The position numbers and the translations under genes were made by a program. Positions 15,375 through 23,246 of a stretch of 64,000 nt of DNA are shown piece after piece. How positions within the stretch are numbered: position 1 is the first letter of the stretch; each line of letters opens with the position of its first letter. The notes under the pieces are model-generated. The model made no database searches. It was given only the letters and a program-made list of their open reading frames with translations, and was not told the DNA's origin. The DNA comes from a virus: positions 1 to 64,000 of the IMG/VR virus record IMGVR_UViG_3300025122_005608; one strand, 5' to 3'.

Positions 15375-16468
15375 TCGAAACTTGCGAATTCGATGTTGTC
15401 ATAATCGGCGCAGGGGTTATTGGGCTCGCGGTTGCAAGAGAATTATCTGAAGTTTATGAAAATGTTCTCTTGGTTGAAAAAGAAAAATCCTTTGGACAGC
15501 ACACCTCTAGTAGAAATAGCGAAATAATCCATTCTGGTATTTATTACCCAAAAAAAACTCTCAAAACAAAAATGTGTATTGAGGGTAATAAATTGATGTA
15601 TCAATTTCTAGAAAAATATAATATTCCCCATAAAAAATGTGGCAAATTGATAGTTGCAACAAACAGGAAGGAAGAGGAAGTACTGGAACAATTATATCAG
15701 CGTGGAATAGAAAACGGTGTAGAGGCGCTGACAATGCTAGATAAAAAAGGAATTAAAAAATTAGAACCAAATATTAAAGCTACAAAAGCAATTCATGTAC
15801 CCATTACCGGGATTGTTGACAGTCATTTAGTAATGCTTAATTTAAAGAGAATATCACAGCAAAATGGTGTTTTAAGTGTCTACAACACTGAAATAAGCGA
15901 AATTAAGTTAAAAAACGACATTTATGAGTTGACAACCACCGGTGAGGATGTTATTATACAAACAAAGATAGTAGTAAATGCTGCTGGACTTTGGAGTGAT
16001 AAAATAGCAAAAATGGTAGGCATTGACAAGTACAAGATATATTGGTGCAAGGGCGAATACTATCAGACTAATAAATATAAAAACATGAACATGTTGATAT
16101 ATCCAACCCCAGATCCAAATGGCAAGTCTTTAGGTATACACACAGTTTTAGATTTGAATGGCAACTTGTCTTTTGGTCCAAATGCTTATTATGTAAACGA
16201 GGTAAAATATGGAATTGGAGAAGAAAACAGAGTTCAATTTCATGCCGCTATTAATTCTTATCTAGATCTGGATTTGTATGACTTATACCCAGCGCATGCT
16301 GGAATTCGACCAAAATTACAAGAAAAAGATAGCCTATTTAAAGATTTTGTTATAAAAAATGAAGATGATTTAGGTTATAATAATTTTATTAATTTAATTG
16401 GCATTGAATCGCCAGGTTTAACTGGCTGCTTGTCTATTGCTAAATATGTGAGGGAAATTATTAAATGA
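15371..16468 (+). CDS. FAD-dependent oxidoreductase, L-2-hydroxyglutarate oxidase-like
   Basis: 365 residues from ATG 15371, which overlaps the previous stop (ATGA); an in-frame TTG nine bases upstream is less likely. N-terminal dinucleotide fold DVVIIGAGVIGLAVAREL, then the DAO-type EKEKSFGQHTSSRNSEIIHS and GIYYP typical of the LhgO/L2HGDH group, and a C-terminal GIESPGLTGCLSIAKYV that closes the FAD site. Family members oxidise 2-hydroxy acids or amines. In a glycan cluster it might oxidise a sugar-derived hydroxyacid. Substrate unknown. Confidence 0.85.
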   Translation: MIETCEFDVVIIGAGVIGLAVARELSEVYENVLLVEKEKSFGQHTSSRNSEIIHSGIYYPKKTLKTKMCIEGNKLMYQFLEKYNIPHKKCGKLIVATNRKEEEVLEQLYQRGIENGVEALTMLDKKGIKKLEPNIKATKAIHVPITGIVDSHLVMLNLKRISQQNGVLSVYNTEISEIKLKNDIYELTTTGEDVIIQTKIVVNAAGLWSDKIAKMVGIDKYKIYWCKGEYYQTNKYKNMNMLIYPTPDPNGKSLGIHTVLDLNGNLSFGPNAYYVNEVKYGIGEENRVQFHAAINSYLDLDLYDLYPAHAGIRPKLQEKDSLFKDFVIKNEDDLGYNNFINLIGIESPGLTGCLSIAKYVREIIK

Positions 16469-17394
16469 ATATTTTAATTACCGGTGGAGCTGGGTATATT
16501 GGTAGCGAATTGGTTGGACACCTGTTAAAGGATGGACACAAAGTAACAGTTTATGATAATCTCATGTATGATGCTACTTCGCTTTTACGGTACACTCCTG
16601 ATCCTAATTTTCATTTCGTCAAAGCAGACGTTAGAAACTTATCTCTTTTGGAGCGCTACACAACACAGGCAGATGTTATTATCCCCCTAGCCGCTCTTGT
16701 GGGATTTCCGTTGTGTGACAGGGACGTGAGAGGAGCGCACGAAATTAATCACGAGGTTAATGCGTGGATTGCTAAAACAAAATCTAATGATCAAAGAATC
16801 ATTTACCCATGCACTAACTCAGGTTATGGTACGAGCGTTGATGGCTCTGTGTGCACGGAAGAATCCCCCCTCAACCCTGTATCTCTTTATGGAAAAACAA
16901 AAGTTGCAGGCGAAAACGAATATAAAAATGTAGAAAATCATGTCACTTTTCGTTTGGCTACTGTCTTTGGCCCCGCCTCTAGAATGAGGACCGATTTATT
17001 GGTCAATAACTTTGTTCTTAAGACACTTAGAGAGAAAATTTTAGTGCTCTACGAGTGCGAATTCATGCGCAACTATGTACACATCCAGGACGTGTGTCAT
17101 GCCTTCATGTTTGTTATCGATAATTGGGAAAGATGCAAAAACGAAACCTATAATGTTGGGAATGATGAATTAAATATGAACAAACTCCAGCTAGCCCAAA
17201 AAATTCAGAATCATTTACCACTGGAGATTATGAGAGCAGAATTTACTTCTGATCCTGATACCCGAGATTATATTGTAAGCAGTCAAAAATTTTATGATAC
17301 TGGGTTCGCGTGTAAATATGATTTAGATGATGGTATTGAACAACTTATTAAAGCATACAGTATCATTGAATCTCCATGGTATGCCAACTATTAG
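16465..17394 (+). CDS. NAD-dependent sugar epimerase/dehydratase (extended SDR)
   Basis: 309 residues, ATGA overlap with the oxidoreductase. Rossmann motif GGAGYIGS (7-14) and catalytic Tyr142-x3-Lys146 in LYGKTK, with the upstream TNSGYG serine region. Extended SDRs of this type epimerise or dehydrate nucleotide sugars. The AALVGFPLCDRD segment differs from GalE. Probably modifies an NDP-sugar donor used by the island's transferases. Confidence 0.85.
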   Translation: MNILITGGAGYIGSELVGHLLKDGHKVTVYDNLMYDATSLLRYTPDPNFHFVKADVRNLSLLERYTTQADVIIPLAALVGFPLCDRDVRGAHEINHEVNAWIAKTKSNDQRIIYPCTNSGYGTSVDGSVCTEESPLNPVSLYGKTKVAGENEYKNVENHVTFRLATVFGPASRMRTDLLVNNFVLKTLREKILVLYECEFMRNYVHIQDVCHAFMFVIDNWERCKNETYNVGNDELNMNKLQLAQKIQNHLPLEIMRAEFTSDPDTRDYIVSSQKFYDTGFACKYDLDDGIEQLIKAYSIIESPWYANY

Positions 17395-17413
17395 ACAGAG
17401 GTAGAATATAAAA

Positions 17414-18943
17414 ATGGATGTTTTGTTTATCAGCCCGGGCAATTCAGTCGGCATGTATCAAGAATTAGCTAAAAATTATTCTGCCATTGAACCCCCAACA
17501 TGGTCACTTTTGTTGGCGCAATCTTGTAGATCGGTCGGTTTTAAAGTTGGGATACTTGACGTTACAGCTGAAAGTCTTACAAACGAAGAGGCGCTGGCTC
17601 GGGTTGAAGATTTAAATCCGCGTCTTGTTTGTTTTGTGGTATATGGACAAAATGTTAATGCTGGCACTTCAAATATGGCTGGGGCAGTAGCCTTATCGAG
17701 CTATTTTAAATCATCGGGTCTGTGCGCTCCTATTTGTTATGTGGGCTCATATATACAGGCTGTTCCATCGACAGCATTGAACAAAGAATCTTCTATTGAT
17801 TTTGGCTTCACGAATGAAGGCGTCTACGCTTTAAGAAATGTTTTATCAGAATCTAAAATTGATATCAACAACATGGGACACATCAAAGGAGTCGTGTGGA
17901 GGAAGAATGGCATTCCTAAAATTAATCCTCCCGAACGTGTAGTCCCCGGCGACAGAATGGACATAGATTTACCAGGATACGCATGGGATTTGCTCCCTTG
18001 TGACCAAAAACCTTTAGATCTATATAGGGCTCCTATGTGGCATGCTGAGTATGATGAGAGTAAGCGCTCTCCTTATGCGGCCATTCAAACTTCGTTGGGG
18101 TGTCAATTTCAATGTGAATTTTGTATGATCAACATTCTTAATAGAGATGATGATGAGGAGGTGGGGGTTGCTGGTAATTATAATTTGATGCGCTATTGGT
18201 CACCAGAGTTCATCATTAAAGAGTTTGACAAATTGGTAGAAATGGGTGTTGAAACTATCAAAATTACCGATGAAATGTTTTTACTTAATCGAAAATATTA
18301 TGTCCCACTATGTGAAATGCTCCGGGATAGAGGATACGGCAAACGCTTGCGGATGTGGGCATATTCCAGAGTTGATACGGTTCGCAGACCTGAACTTTTA
18401 AAATTAGTGCGAGATGCGGGCATTAAGTGGTTAGCTTTAGGAATTGAGAGTTCCAGTCGGGATGTTCGACTGGAGATTTCTAAAGGTAAATTCAAGGATG
18501 TAGATATTAAGAAAGTTATTGATTATGTGCACGATGCCGGTATTGAGGTGATGGCAAATTATATCTTTGGACTTCCAGGTGACACTCGGGAAAGTATGCA
18601 ACAAACATTAGATTTAAGTAAAGAGTTGTGTACTTTTGGATGGAATGCTTATGCCGCCATGGCACTTCCGGGAAGTCAGCTATATAAGGACGCTCTAGAA
18701 AAAGGTATCGAATTACCACAAACTTATGAAGGCTTTTCTTGGCATGGATATGATACTTATCCGCTTCCAACAGAGACCTTAACATCGGCGGAAATCTTAG
18801 ATTTCAGGGACAAGGCATATATTGAATATCACTCTTATCCTCCATTTCTAGAAAAAGTAAAAGACAAGGGTGGTATCGAAGCCATAGAAAATATTAAAGA
18901 GATGAACAAAATTAGGCTTAAAAGAAAAATTTTAGGAGACTAG
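17414..18943 (+). CDS. B12-binding radical SAM enzyme
   Basis: 509 residues. Residues 1-190 form a cobalamin-binding-like Rossmann domain (VLFISPGNSVG, GILDV). The radical SAM cluster is LGCQFQCEFC with Cys230, Cys234 and Cys237, followed by ITDEMFLLN, LALGIESSS and a GLPGDT turn. This class B architecture includes C- and P-methyltransferases and other radical rearrangement enzymes in natural product and glycan pathways. It may methylate an unactivated carbon of a sugar or lipid (inference). A homologous gene lies at 25121. Confidence 0.88.
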   Translation: MDVLFISPGNSVGMYQELAKNYSAIEPPTWSLLLAQSCRSVGFKVGILDVTAESLTNEEALARVEDLNPRLVCFVVYGQNVNAGTSNMAGAVALSSYFKSSGLCAPICYVGSYIQAVPSTALNKESSIDFGFTNEGVYALRNVLSESKIDINNMGHIKGVVWRKNGIPKINPPERVVPGDRMDIDLPGYAWDLLPCDQKPLDLYRAPMWHAEYDESKRSPYAAIQTSLGCQFQCEFCMINILNRDDDEEVGVAGNYNLMRYWSPEFIIKEFDKLVEMGVETIKITDEMFLLNRKYYVPLCEMLRDRGYGKRLRMWAYSRVDTVRRPELLKLVRDAGIKWLALGIESSSRDVRLEISKGKFKDVDIKKVIDYVHDAGIEVMANYIFGLPGDTRESMQQTLDLSKELCTFGWNAYAAMALPGSQLYKDALEKGIELPQTYEGFSWHGYDTYPLPTETLTSAEILDFRDKAYIEYHSYPPFLEKVKDKGGIEAIENIKEMNKIRLKRKILGD

Positions 18944-18944
18944 G

Positions 18945-19556
18945 GTGTATACAAAAGAAGAATTAATCGAATTTGAGAACGAAATGGCTCAATGTTTTAA
19001 CTCTGCCATGATTAAGGCCCCGGTTCACCTCTATGACGATAACGAAGAGCAAATAATTGAAATATTTAAAAAGCACAATATTGGAAAAGAAGATTGGGTT
19101 ATGGGGTCGTGGAGAAGTCATTATCAATGCCTGCTTAAAGGGGTGCCCCGCGAGGAGCTTAAGACGGCAATTTTAGAAGGTCGGTCTATTTCTTTATGTT
19201 TCAAAAAACATAAAGTTTTTTGTTCTGGTATTGTTACCGGAGTCTTACCAATTGCTGTTGGAGTTGCATTAGATATTAAACGCAAAGGGGGAACAAACAA
19301 GGTATATTGCTTTATGGGAGAGATGACATCCGAAACTGGGATGGCTCATGAGTGCATAAAATATTCGCGCAATCATGAACTCCCGATTCATTTCATTATT
19401 GAAGATAATGGCAAATCGGTATGTACGAATACAAGGGCCACCTGGAAGCAAGAAATCCTTACTTATGAAGATCTGAGTGATGATTATATTACTTACTACA
19501 AGTACAAACTTGATAAATATCCCCATGCTGGGGCGGGAATAAGGGTGCAATTTTAA
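18945..19556 (+). CDS. Thiamine-diphosphate enzyme, E1alpha-like subunit (short)
   Basis: 203 residues from GTG with AGGAG upstream. Aligns by eye to the TPP-binding part of pyruvate-dehydrogenase-type E1alpha: MGSWRSHYQCLLKG, then SGIVTGVLPIAVGVALD, and the TPP/Mg motif MGEMTSETGMAHEC ... IIEDNGKS with Asn155. The Mg-binding Asp of the usual GDG is Glu126 here (GEM). At 203 residues it is much shorter than ordinary E1alpha (about 320-380) and keeps little beyond the PP domain. Its partner is the E1beta-like gene at 20968. The pair may transfer an acyl or two-carbon unit in sugar synthesis. Confidence 0.8.
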   Translation: MYTKEELIEFENEMAQCFNSAMIKAPVHLYDDNEEQIIEIFKKHNIGKEDWVMGSWRSHYQCLLKGVPREELKTAILEGRSISLCFKKHKVFCSGIVTGVLPIAVGVALDIKRKGGTNKVYCFMGEMTSETGMAHECIKYSRNHELPIHFIIEDNGKSVCTNTRATWKQEILTYEDLSDDYITYYKYKLDKYPHAGAGIRVQF

Positions 19557-20546
19557 GTGAAGCGCTTGTTCGATGAATTAACGAAGAAATATTCTTATGA
19601 TTCTATATCTCCCCGCGACTCATGGGATAAAGTGGATATATTAATTCATATGCATTCTGAAATAGAAAGTACATATATAGGTTTGCAGTTAATAAGAACA
19701 CAAGGTATAGAGGCGCAAGTGTATCTGTATATAAGCGACCCATCTATGAAAAACCATCCCTACATTCCCCTGTTTGAAGAACTTGGGTGTTGCATCAAGT
19801 TCCACCCAGAAAACTGCCCCATCGTGCGTTTTGGCCCTGGCAAACCTCCTCTTCCAACTGTACACAAACAGGAGAGAGCGAAATTTCTTGATGCCGCACG
19901 CTCGGCTTGTCATCATACATTTGTGGAATTGCTCAAGTGGTATATAGAAAGGGATATAGGCAATTGGGATCGCTACGCTCTTATCACCTTTGGCGATCAT
20001 TGGATTTTGGAAGCAGGGAAGTTTAAAGAGTTTTGTGAATCTACAATTACAGGCGCCTATGACGGGTTTACTTTTTTAACGTACTGTAGCCCCAACCCAC
20101 CCTTCACAAAGGGGGGAACACTCTACAGCACTTCGTTTTTTATGCTAAAAGGCTTCTATTTAAATCGCTTAATCGAACATCGACAAAGAATGCTCCCCCA
20201 CAATTGCGGATGGGAGATTATATTTAAAGATCTTTATAAAGATTTAAGGTGGCTCGTACCTTATTCTGGAAACAGGGAAAATGGATCCGTTTGCCCTGTT
20301 TCTGGACACAACGGTACTTCGCCGCAGTACTGGGACCAATATAATTATAAATCGTGGCTTGGCGTCGGACACTTTCATCTTTACCCGCAAAAAGAACATT
20401 ACTTGCGATTATTGGAAGAAAAATATAAAATACAAGTTGTGTATGATAAAGATAAATTACACGATGAGTGCAATAAAGTTTTTTGGGGAATCGGCCAACA
20501 CCATATGGGGAGTTTGGAAGAAGAGATCGGAGGCCAGGTGGCATGA
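19557..20546 (+). CDS. Unknown 329-aa protein between the TPP subunits
   Basis: 329 residues from GTG directly after the E1alpha-like stop (TAAGTG). Begins with a Rossmann-like pattern (DILIHMHSEIESTYIGLQLI, QVYLYIS), has LITFGDHWILEAGKF near residue 145 and SFFMLKGFYLNRLIEHR near 205. The D-H-W and later segments could belong to a GT-A-like transferase, but I cannot place it in a family. Its position inside the TPP module suggests it supplies or uses that enzyme's product. Confidence 0.65.
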   Translation: MKRLFDELTKKYSYDSISPRDSWDKVDILIHMHSEIESTYIGLQLIRTQGIEAQVYLYISDPSMKNHPYIPLFEELGCCIKFHPENCPIVRFGPGKPPLPTVHKQERAKFLDAARSACHHTFVELLKWYIERDIGNWDRYALITFGDHWILEAGKFKEFCESTITGAYDGFTFLTYCSPNPPFTKGGTLYSTSFFMLKGFYLNRLIEHRQRMLPHNCGWEIIFKDLYKDLRWLVPYSGNRENGSVCPVSGHNGTSPQYWDQYNYKSWLGVGHFHLYPQKEHYLRLLEEKYKIQVVYDKDKLHDECNKVFWGIGQHHMGSLEEEIGGQVA

Positions 20547-20553
20547 CCTCCGA
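20527..20553 (+). repeat. GC-rich inverted repeat at a gene end
   Basis: TCGGAGG (20527-20533) pairs with CCTCCGA (20547-20553) around a 13-base loop that contains the stop codon of the 329-aa gene and the start of a micro-ORF. No T-run follows, so it is unlikely to be an intrinsic terminator; it could mask or couple the micro-ORF start. Confidence 0.45.
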
Positions 20554-20632
20554 CCATTACGGCAATACACCCATTCGCCCCGGGCCAGCACCACAGAACG
20601 AGCCAAAAGAGGGCGAACGCATACGCATGTGA
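20543..20632 (+). CDS. Possible 29-aa micro-protein
   Basis: ATG 20543 overlaps the preceding stop (ATGA), the same coupling used by many genes here, and the frame runs 29 codons to TGA (20630-20632). The peptide is Pro/Arg/Glu-rich (TPIRPGPAPQNEPKEGERIR). The stretch is clearly more GC-rich than its surroundings. Could instead be an untranslated spacer or the remnant of a longer gene. Confidence 0.35.
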   Translation: MTSDHYGNTPIRPGPAPQNEPKEGERIRM

Positions 20633-20655
20633 CACAAACTTTAAAGGAGATTAGT

Positions 20656-20967
20656 ATGGTAGAAAAAACAAATGAAACTAAATCGCGGGGTCAAGAGGCA
20701 AAGTTAATCGCGATGGAAGAAGATATTAGAAAAAAATGTAGCGAACTTGACCAAAGAGAGAAGGAACTTGACCAAAGAGAGAAGGAAATGGTCGCAAGAG
20801 CGGGGTATATGGAGGGCTCATCGGAGGCGATGCAATGTATGAGTGCAATTCATAAAGCTTATATCATGTTCGTGGCCACCAAAAAACCTGCTGGAACGGA
20901 CGAGGGGTTTCTAGAAATGGTCACGAATTTTAGAAGCGCTATGGAACAGATGGGGAACAGGACCTAA
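20656..20967 (+). CDS. Small coiled-coil protein
   Basis: 103 residues from ATG 20656 with AAAGGAG upstream. The central part is a charged coiled coil containing two exact copies of ELDQREK, encoded by a 21-base tandem duplication. The C-terminal 40 residues (AIHKAYIMFVATKKPAGTDEGF) may be a short folded tail. No family recognised. It sits between the two TPP enzyme subunits and could help oligomerise them (inference). It ends directly before the E1beta-like ATG. Confidence 0.65.
   Translation: MVEKTNETKSRGQEAKLIAMEEDIRKKCSELDQREKELDQREKEMVARAGYMEGSSEAMQCMSAIHKAYIMFVATKKPAGTDEGFLEMVTNFRSAMEQMGNRT
20743..20784 (+). repeat. 21-base perfect tandem duplication
   Basis: The unit GAACTTGACCAAAGAGAGAA plus G occurs at 20743-20763 and 20764-20784 without mismatch. 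Each unit encodes one heptad (ELDQREK) of the coiled coil, so the change lengthens the coil by one heptad without breaking phase. Perfect identity suggests a recent event. Confidence 0.9.
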
Positions 20968-21504
20968 ATGAGATATTTTGACGAATTGGAAAGGTCTATG
21001 GAATATCTGGGCCAACGTTCAGATACGATGTTTTTAGGACAAGCGGTTGAGTACAAGGGAACCGCCATGACTAATACATTAAAGAATGTCCCTAAAGAAA
21101 AATTATTAGAGATGCCGGTAGATGAAGAACTGCAAATGGGCATTACTAACGGACTAGCAATTAACGGGACAATCCCAATCAGTATATATCCTAGGTGGAA
21201 TTTTTTACTTTTAACTATGAACCAGTTGATCAATCATTTGGATAAAATGCCTGTTTTTTCCCATGGGGAATATTGCCCAAAGGTTATTATAAGAACTAGT
21301 GTCGGGTCACAAAGGCCACTTCACCCGCAAGCCCAACATGTGGGGGACTATACCGATGGGATGCGGTTGATGTTGAACAATATTGAAATTATACGCCTTG
21401 ATGAACCGGAGGATATATTCCCAGCTTATTATAAAGCTTACAATAGAACAGATGGTAAAAGCACCTTGTTGGTAGAGTGGGGAGATTACTATAGTGAAAA
21501 ATAA
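20968..21504 (+). CDS. Thiamine-diphosphate enzyme, E1beta-like subunit (PYR domain only)
   Basis: 178 residues, starting directly after the coiled-coil gene. Resembles the pyrimidine-binding domain of E1beta/transketolase-type enzymes: FLGQAVEYKGTAMTN, then PVDEELQMGITNGLAINGTIPI with a Glu (53 or 54) in the place of the catalytic Glu that activates the cofactor, then MNQLINHL. The C-terminal transketolase domain found in ordinary E1beta (about 325 residues) is absent. Pairs with the short E1alpha-like protein to give a minimal enzyme of PP plus PYR domains. Confidence 0.78.
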   Translation: MRYFDELERSMEYLGQRSDTMFLGQAVEYKGTAMTNTLKNVPKEKLLEMPVDEELQMGITNGLAINGTIPISIYPRWNFLLLTMNQLINHLDKMPVFSHGEYCPKVIIRTSVGSQRPLHPQAQHVGDYTDGMRLMLNNIEIIRLDEPEDIFPAYYKAYNRTDGKSTLLVEWGDYYSEK

Positions 21505-22507
21505 GAGCACCTTTAGAACGATTTGTTACCAGAAGGGGATCGTCACTCTTCTAGATCAGACAAAATTACCTGTAGAAGAAGTTTATGTTGACTTAAAGAC
21601 GGTAGAGGATGTGGCACAAGCTATAGAAACTATGGTTATACGTGGCGCCCCCGCGATTGGGTTGGCAGCTGCATACGGCATGGCTTTGGCAGCTTATCGC
21701 GGTGAAAATTTAGAGGAGGCTCATAAGCGATTATCGTGCACACGCCCCACCGCAGTTAATTTGTTTTGGGCACTTAACCGAATGAAGTCGGTCTGGTCTC
21801 AAGATACAACACTTTCTCGGATTCAAGAAGAGGCCCATAACATCTATGAAGAAGATGTAGAATCGTGTCGCAAAATAGGAGAATTTGGCGCGGAGTTTAT
21901 TGAAGATGGAGCAACAATTCTGACACACTGCAACGCGGGAGCCCTGGCTACTTCTGAACACGGCACAGCGCTTTCAGTTATTCGTGCCGCCCATAACCAG
22001 GGCAAAAAAATTAAAGTGTATGCGGATGAGACTAGGCCGGTTTTGCAAGGCGCGAGGCTGACAGCGTGGGAGTTAATGAAAGATAATATTGATGTTACTT
22101 TGATACCAGATGGCGCTGTCGCCCATCTTCTGGGTCAAGATAGAATCAACTGTGCTGTCGTGGGCGCAGACAGAATTACGGCAAATGGGGATGTCGCAAA
22201 TAAAATTGGTACTCGGGGAGTCGCCGCGTTAATGCACAGTCATAAGCGCCCCTTGTATGTTGCAGCCCCGTGGTCAACGATTGATATGAGTCTGGGGAAC
22301 GGATCAATGATCCCAATTGAGGAGAGGGAACGTACTGAGGTCACCCATATCGGAGGCGTACAGGTGGCCCCTTCGGACGTGAAAATATATAATCCTGCTT
22401 TTGATGTAACGCCAGTTAAATGGGTTTCTGGAATAATAACTGAACTTGGCGCAATTGATAAGGATATCGAGCGCGGACTCGCTCGGCAGATGTTGGGGAG
22501 GAGATAA
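21494..22507 (+). CDS. mtnA: MtnA-like aldose-1-phosphate isomerase
   Basis: 337 residues from GTG, overlapping the E1beta-like gene by 11 bases. Matches 5-methylthioribose-1-phosphate isomerase over its whole length: RGAPAIG (50-56), catalytic Cys146 in THCNAGALAT, ADETRPVLQGARLTAWEL (177-194), and catalytic Asp226 in VGADRITANGDVANKIGT. MtnA converts methylthioribose-1-phosphate to the ketose in methionine salvage; relatives isomerise ribose-1,5-bisphosphate or 5-deoxyribose-1-phosphate. No other salvage gene is visible, so a sugar-island role on a 1-phosphorylated aldose is possible. Confidence 0.9.
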   Translation: MKNKSTFRTICYQKGIVTLLDQTKLPVEEVYVDLKTVEDVAQAIETMVIRGAPAIGLAAAYGMALAAYRGENLEEAHKRLSCTRPTAVNLFWALNRMKSVWSQDTTLSRIQEEAHNIYEEDVESCRKIGEFGAEFIEDGATILTHCNAGALATSEHGTALSVIRAAHNQGKKIKVYADETRPVLQGARLTAWELMKDNIDVTLIPDGAVAHLLGQDRINCAVVGADRITANGDVANKIGTRGVAALMHSHKRPLYVAAPWSTIDMSLGNGSMIPIEERERTEVTHIGGVQVAPSDVKIYNPAFDVTPVKWVSGIITELGAIDKDIERGLARQMLGRR

Positions 22508-22511
22508 CGTA

Positions 22512-23246
22512 ATGAAAAATTCTTTTTTAATTGCTACCAATAGAAATTATGAAACTCACGCCAAAAAAGTCGTTGATCAACTGGCATCTTTTGGAGCCTT
22601 GGAAGACGGAGAAATAGTAGTTTGTTGTCCGTTCGAAATAGATGATGAGAGGATTAAATATGTTAAAGATGAAAAACAACTAAATGGAAATACCGCTTTT
22701 AATGACGCTGCTCGCCATTCATCTGGTGATATAATTTATATTTTATGTGATGACCACTATGTTTCTCCACACATAACTAAAGGAGGGGAATATTTAAATT
22801 CTTTGACATTTCGCAACAGAAAAATGAAAATAGCTTCAATGTCGTCGGATGCTCCATGTTATATCGGGCCAATCCCTAATTTTCCCGAAACCGACTTTAT
22901 ACCTTCTAATGTAATGTGTAGATTTCCTTTTTTTACACGAGAGACGTATACCAAGTACTTAAATGGGTATGTCTTTCACCCGCGATTTAATATCTGTTCT
23001 CACTTTGCGGATAACTATTTGAGCTATTTTTTGGTACTTAATGGGGAACTACCAATTGAATGTGATTACATTTCTTTAAAACAAATGCAGAATACCGACC
23101 AAATTGAAGATGGTTCTGTTGAGCCTTATGGGGGCCCCGAGCAGAAGTATCCGCCCGGGTATCTCGAATCTTTGAAGATTTATGTTGACTTGTGTAAAAA
23201 TTTAACAAAAGGCGCTCCACATGTTTCTGGAGAAGGTGAGTTATGA
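22512..23246 (+). CDS. GT-A-like glycosyltransferase
   Basis: 244 residues from ATG 22512 (GGGAGGAG upstream). Starts FLIATNRNYETHAKKVV, has an acidic metal-site candidate IYILCDDHYV near residue 80 and later FNICSHFADNYLSYF. The same layout is seen in the gene at 27633 (SFLLPTKN, VFVANDEYMF, FIHHYGDNYMPLY), so the two look like paralogues. Donor and acceptor unknown. Overlaps the next start by four bases. Confidence 0.65.
   Translation: MKNSFLIATNRNYETHAKKVVDQLASFGALEDGEIVVCCPFEIDDERIKYVKDEKQLNGNTAFNDAARHSSGDIIYILCDDHYVSPHITKGGEYLNSLTFRNRKMKIASMSSDAPCYIGPIPNFPETDFIPSNVMCRFPFFTRETYTKYLNGYVFHPRFNICSHFADNYLSYFLVLNGELPIECDYISLKQMQNTDQIEDGSVEPYGGPEQKYPPGYLESLKIYVDLCKNLTKGAPHVSGEGEL

Noticed and set aside
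20281-20655. Longer reading frame ahead of the coiled-coil gene.
   Set aside because: It lies inside the well-supported 329-aa gene in another frame and has no start signal; ATG 20656 has AAAGGAG.
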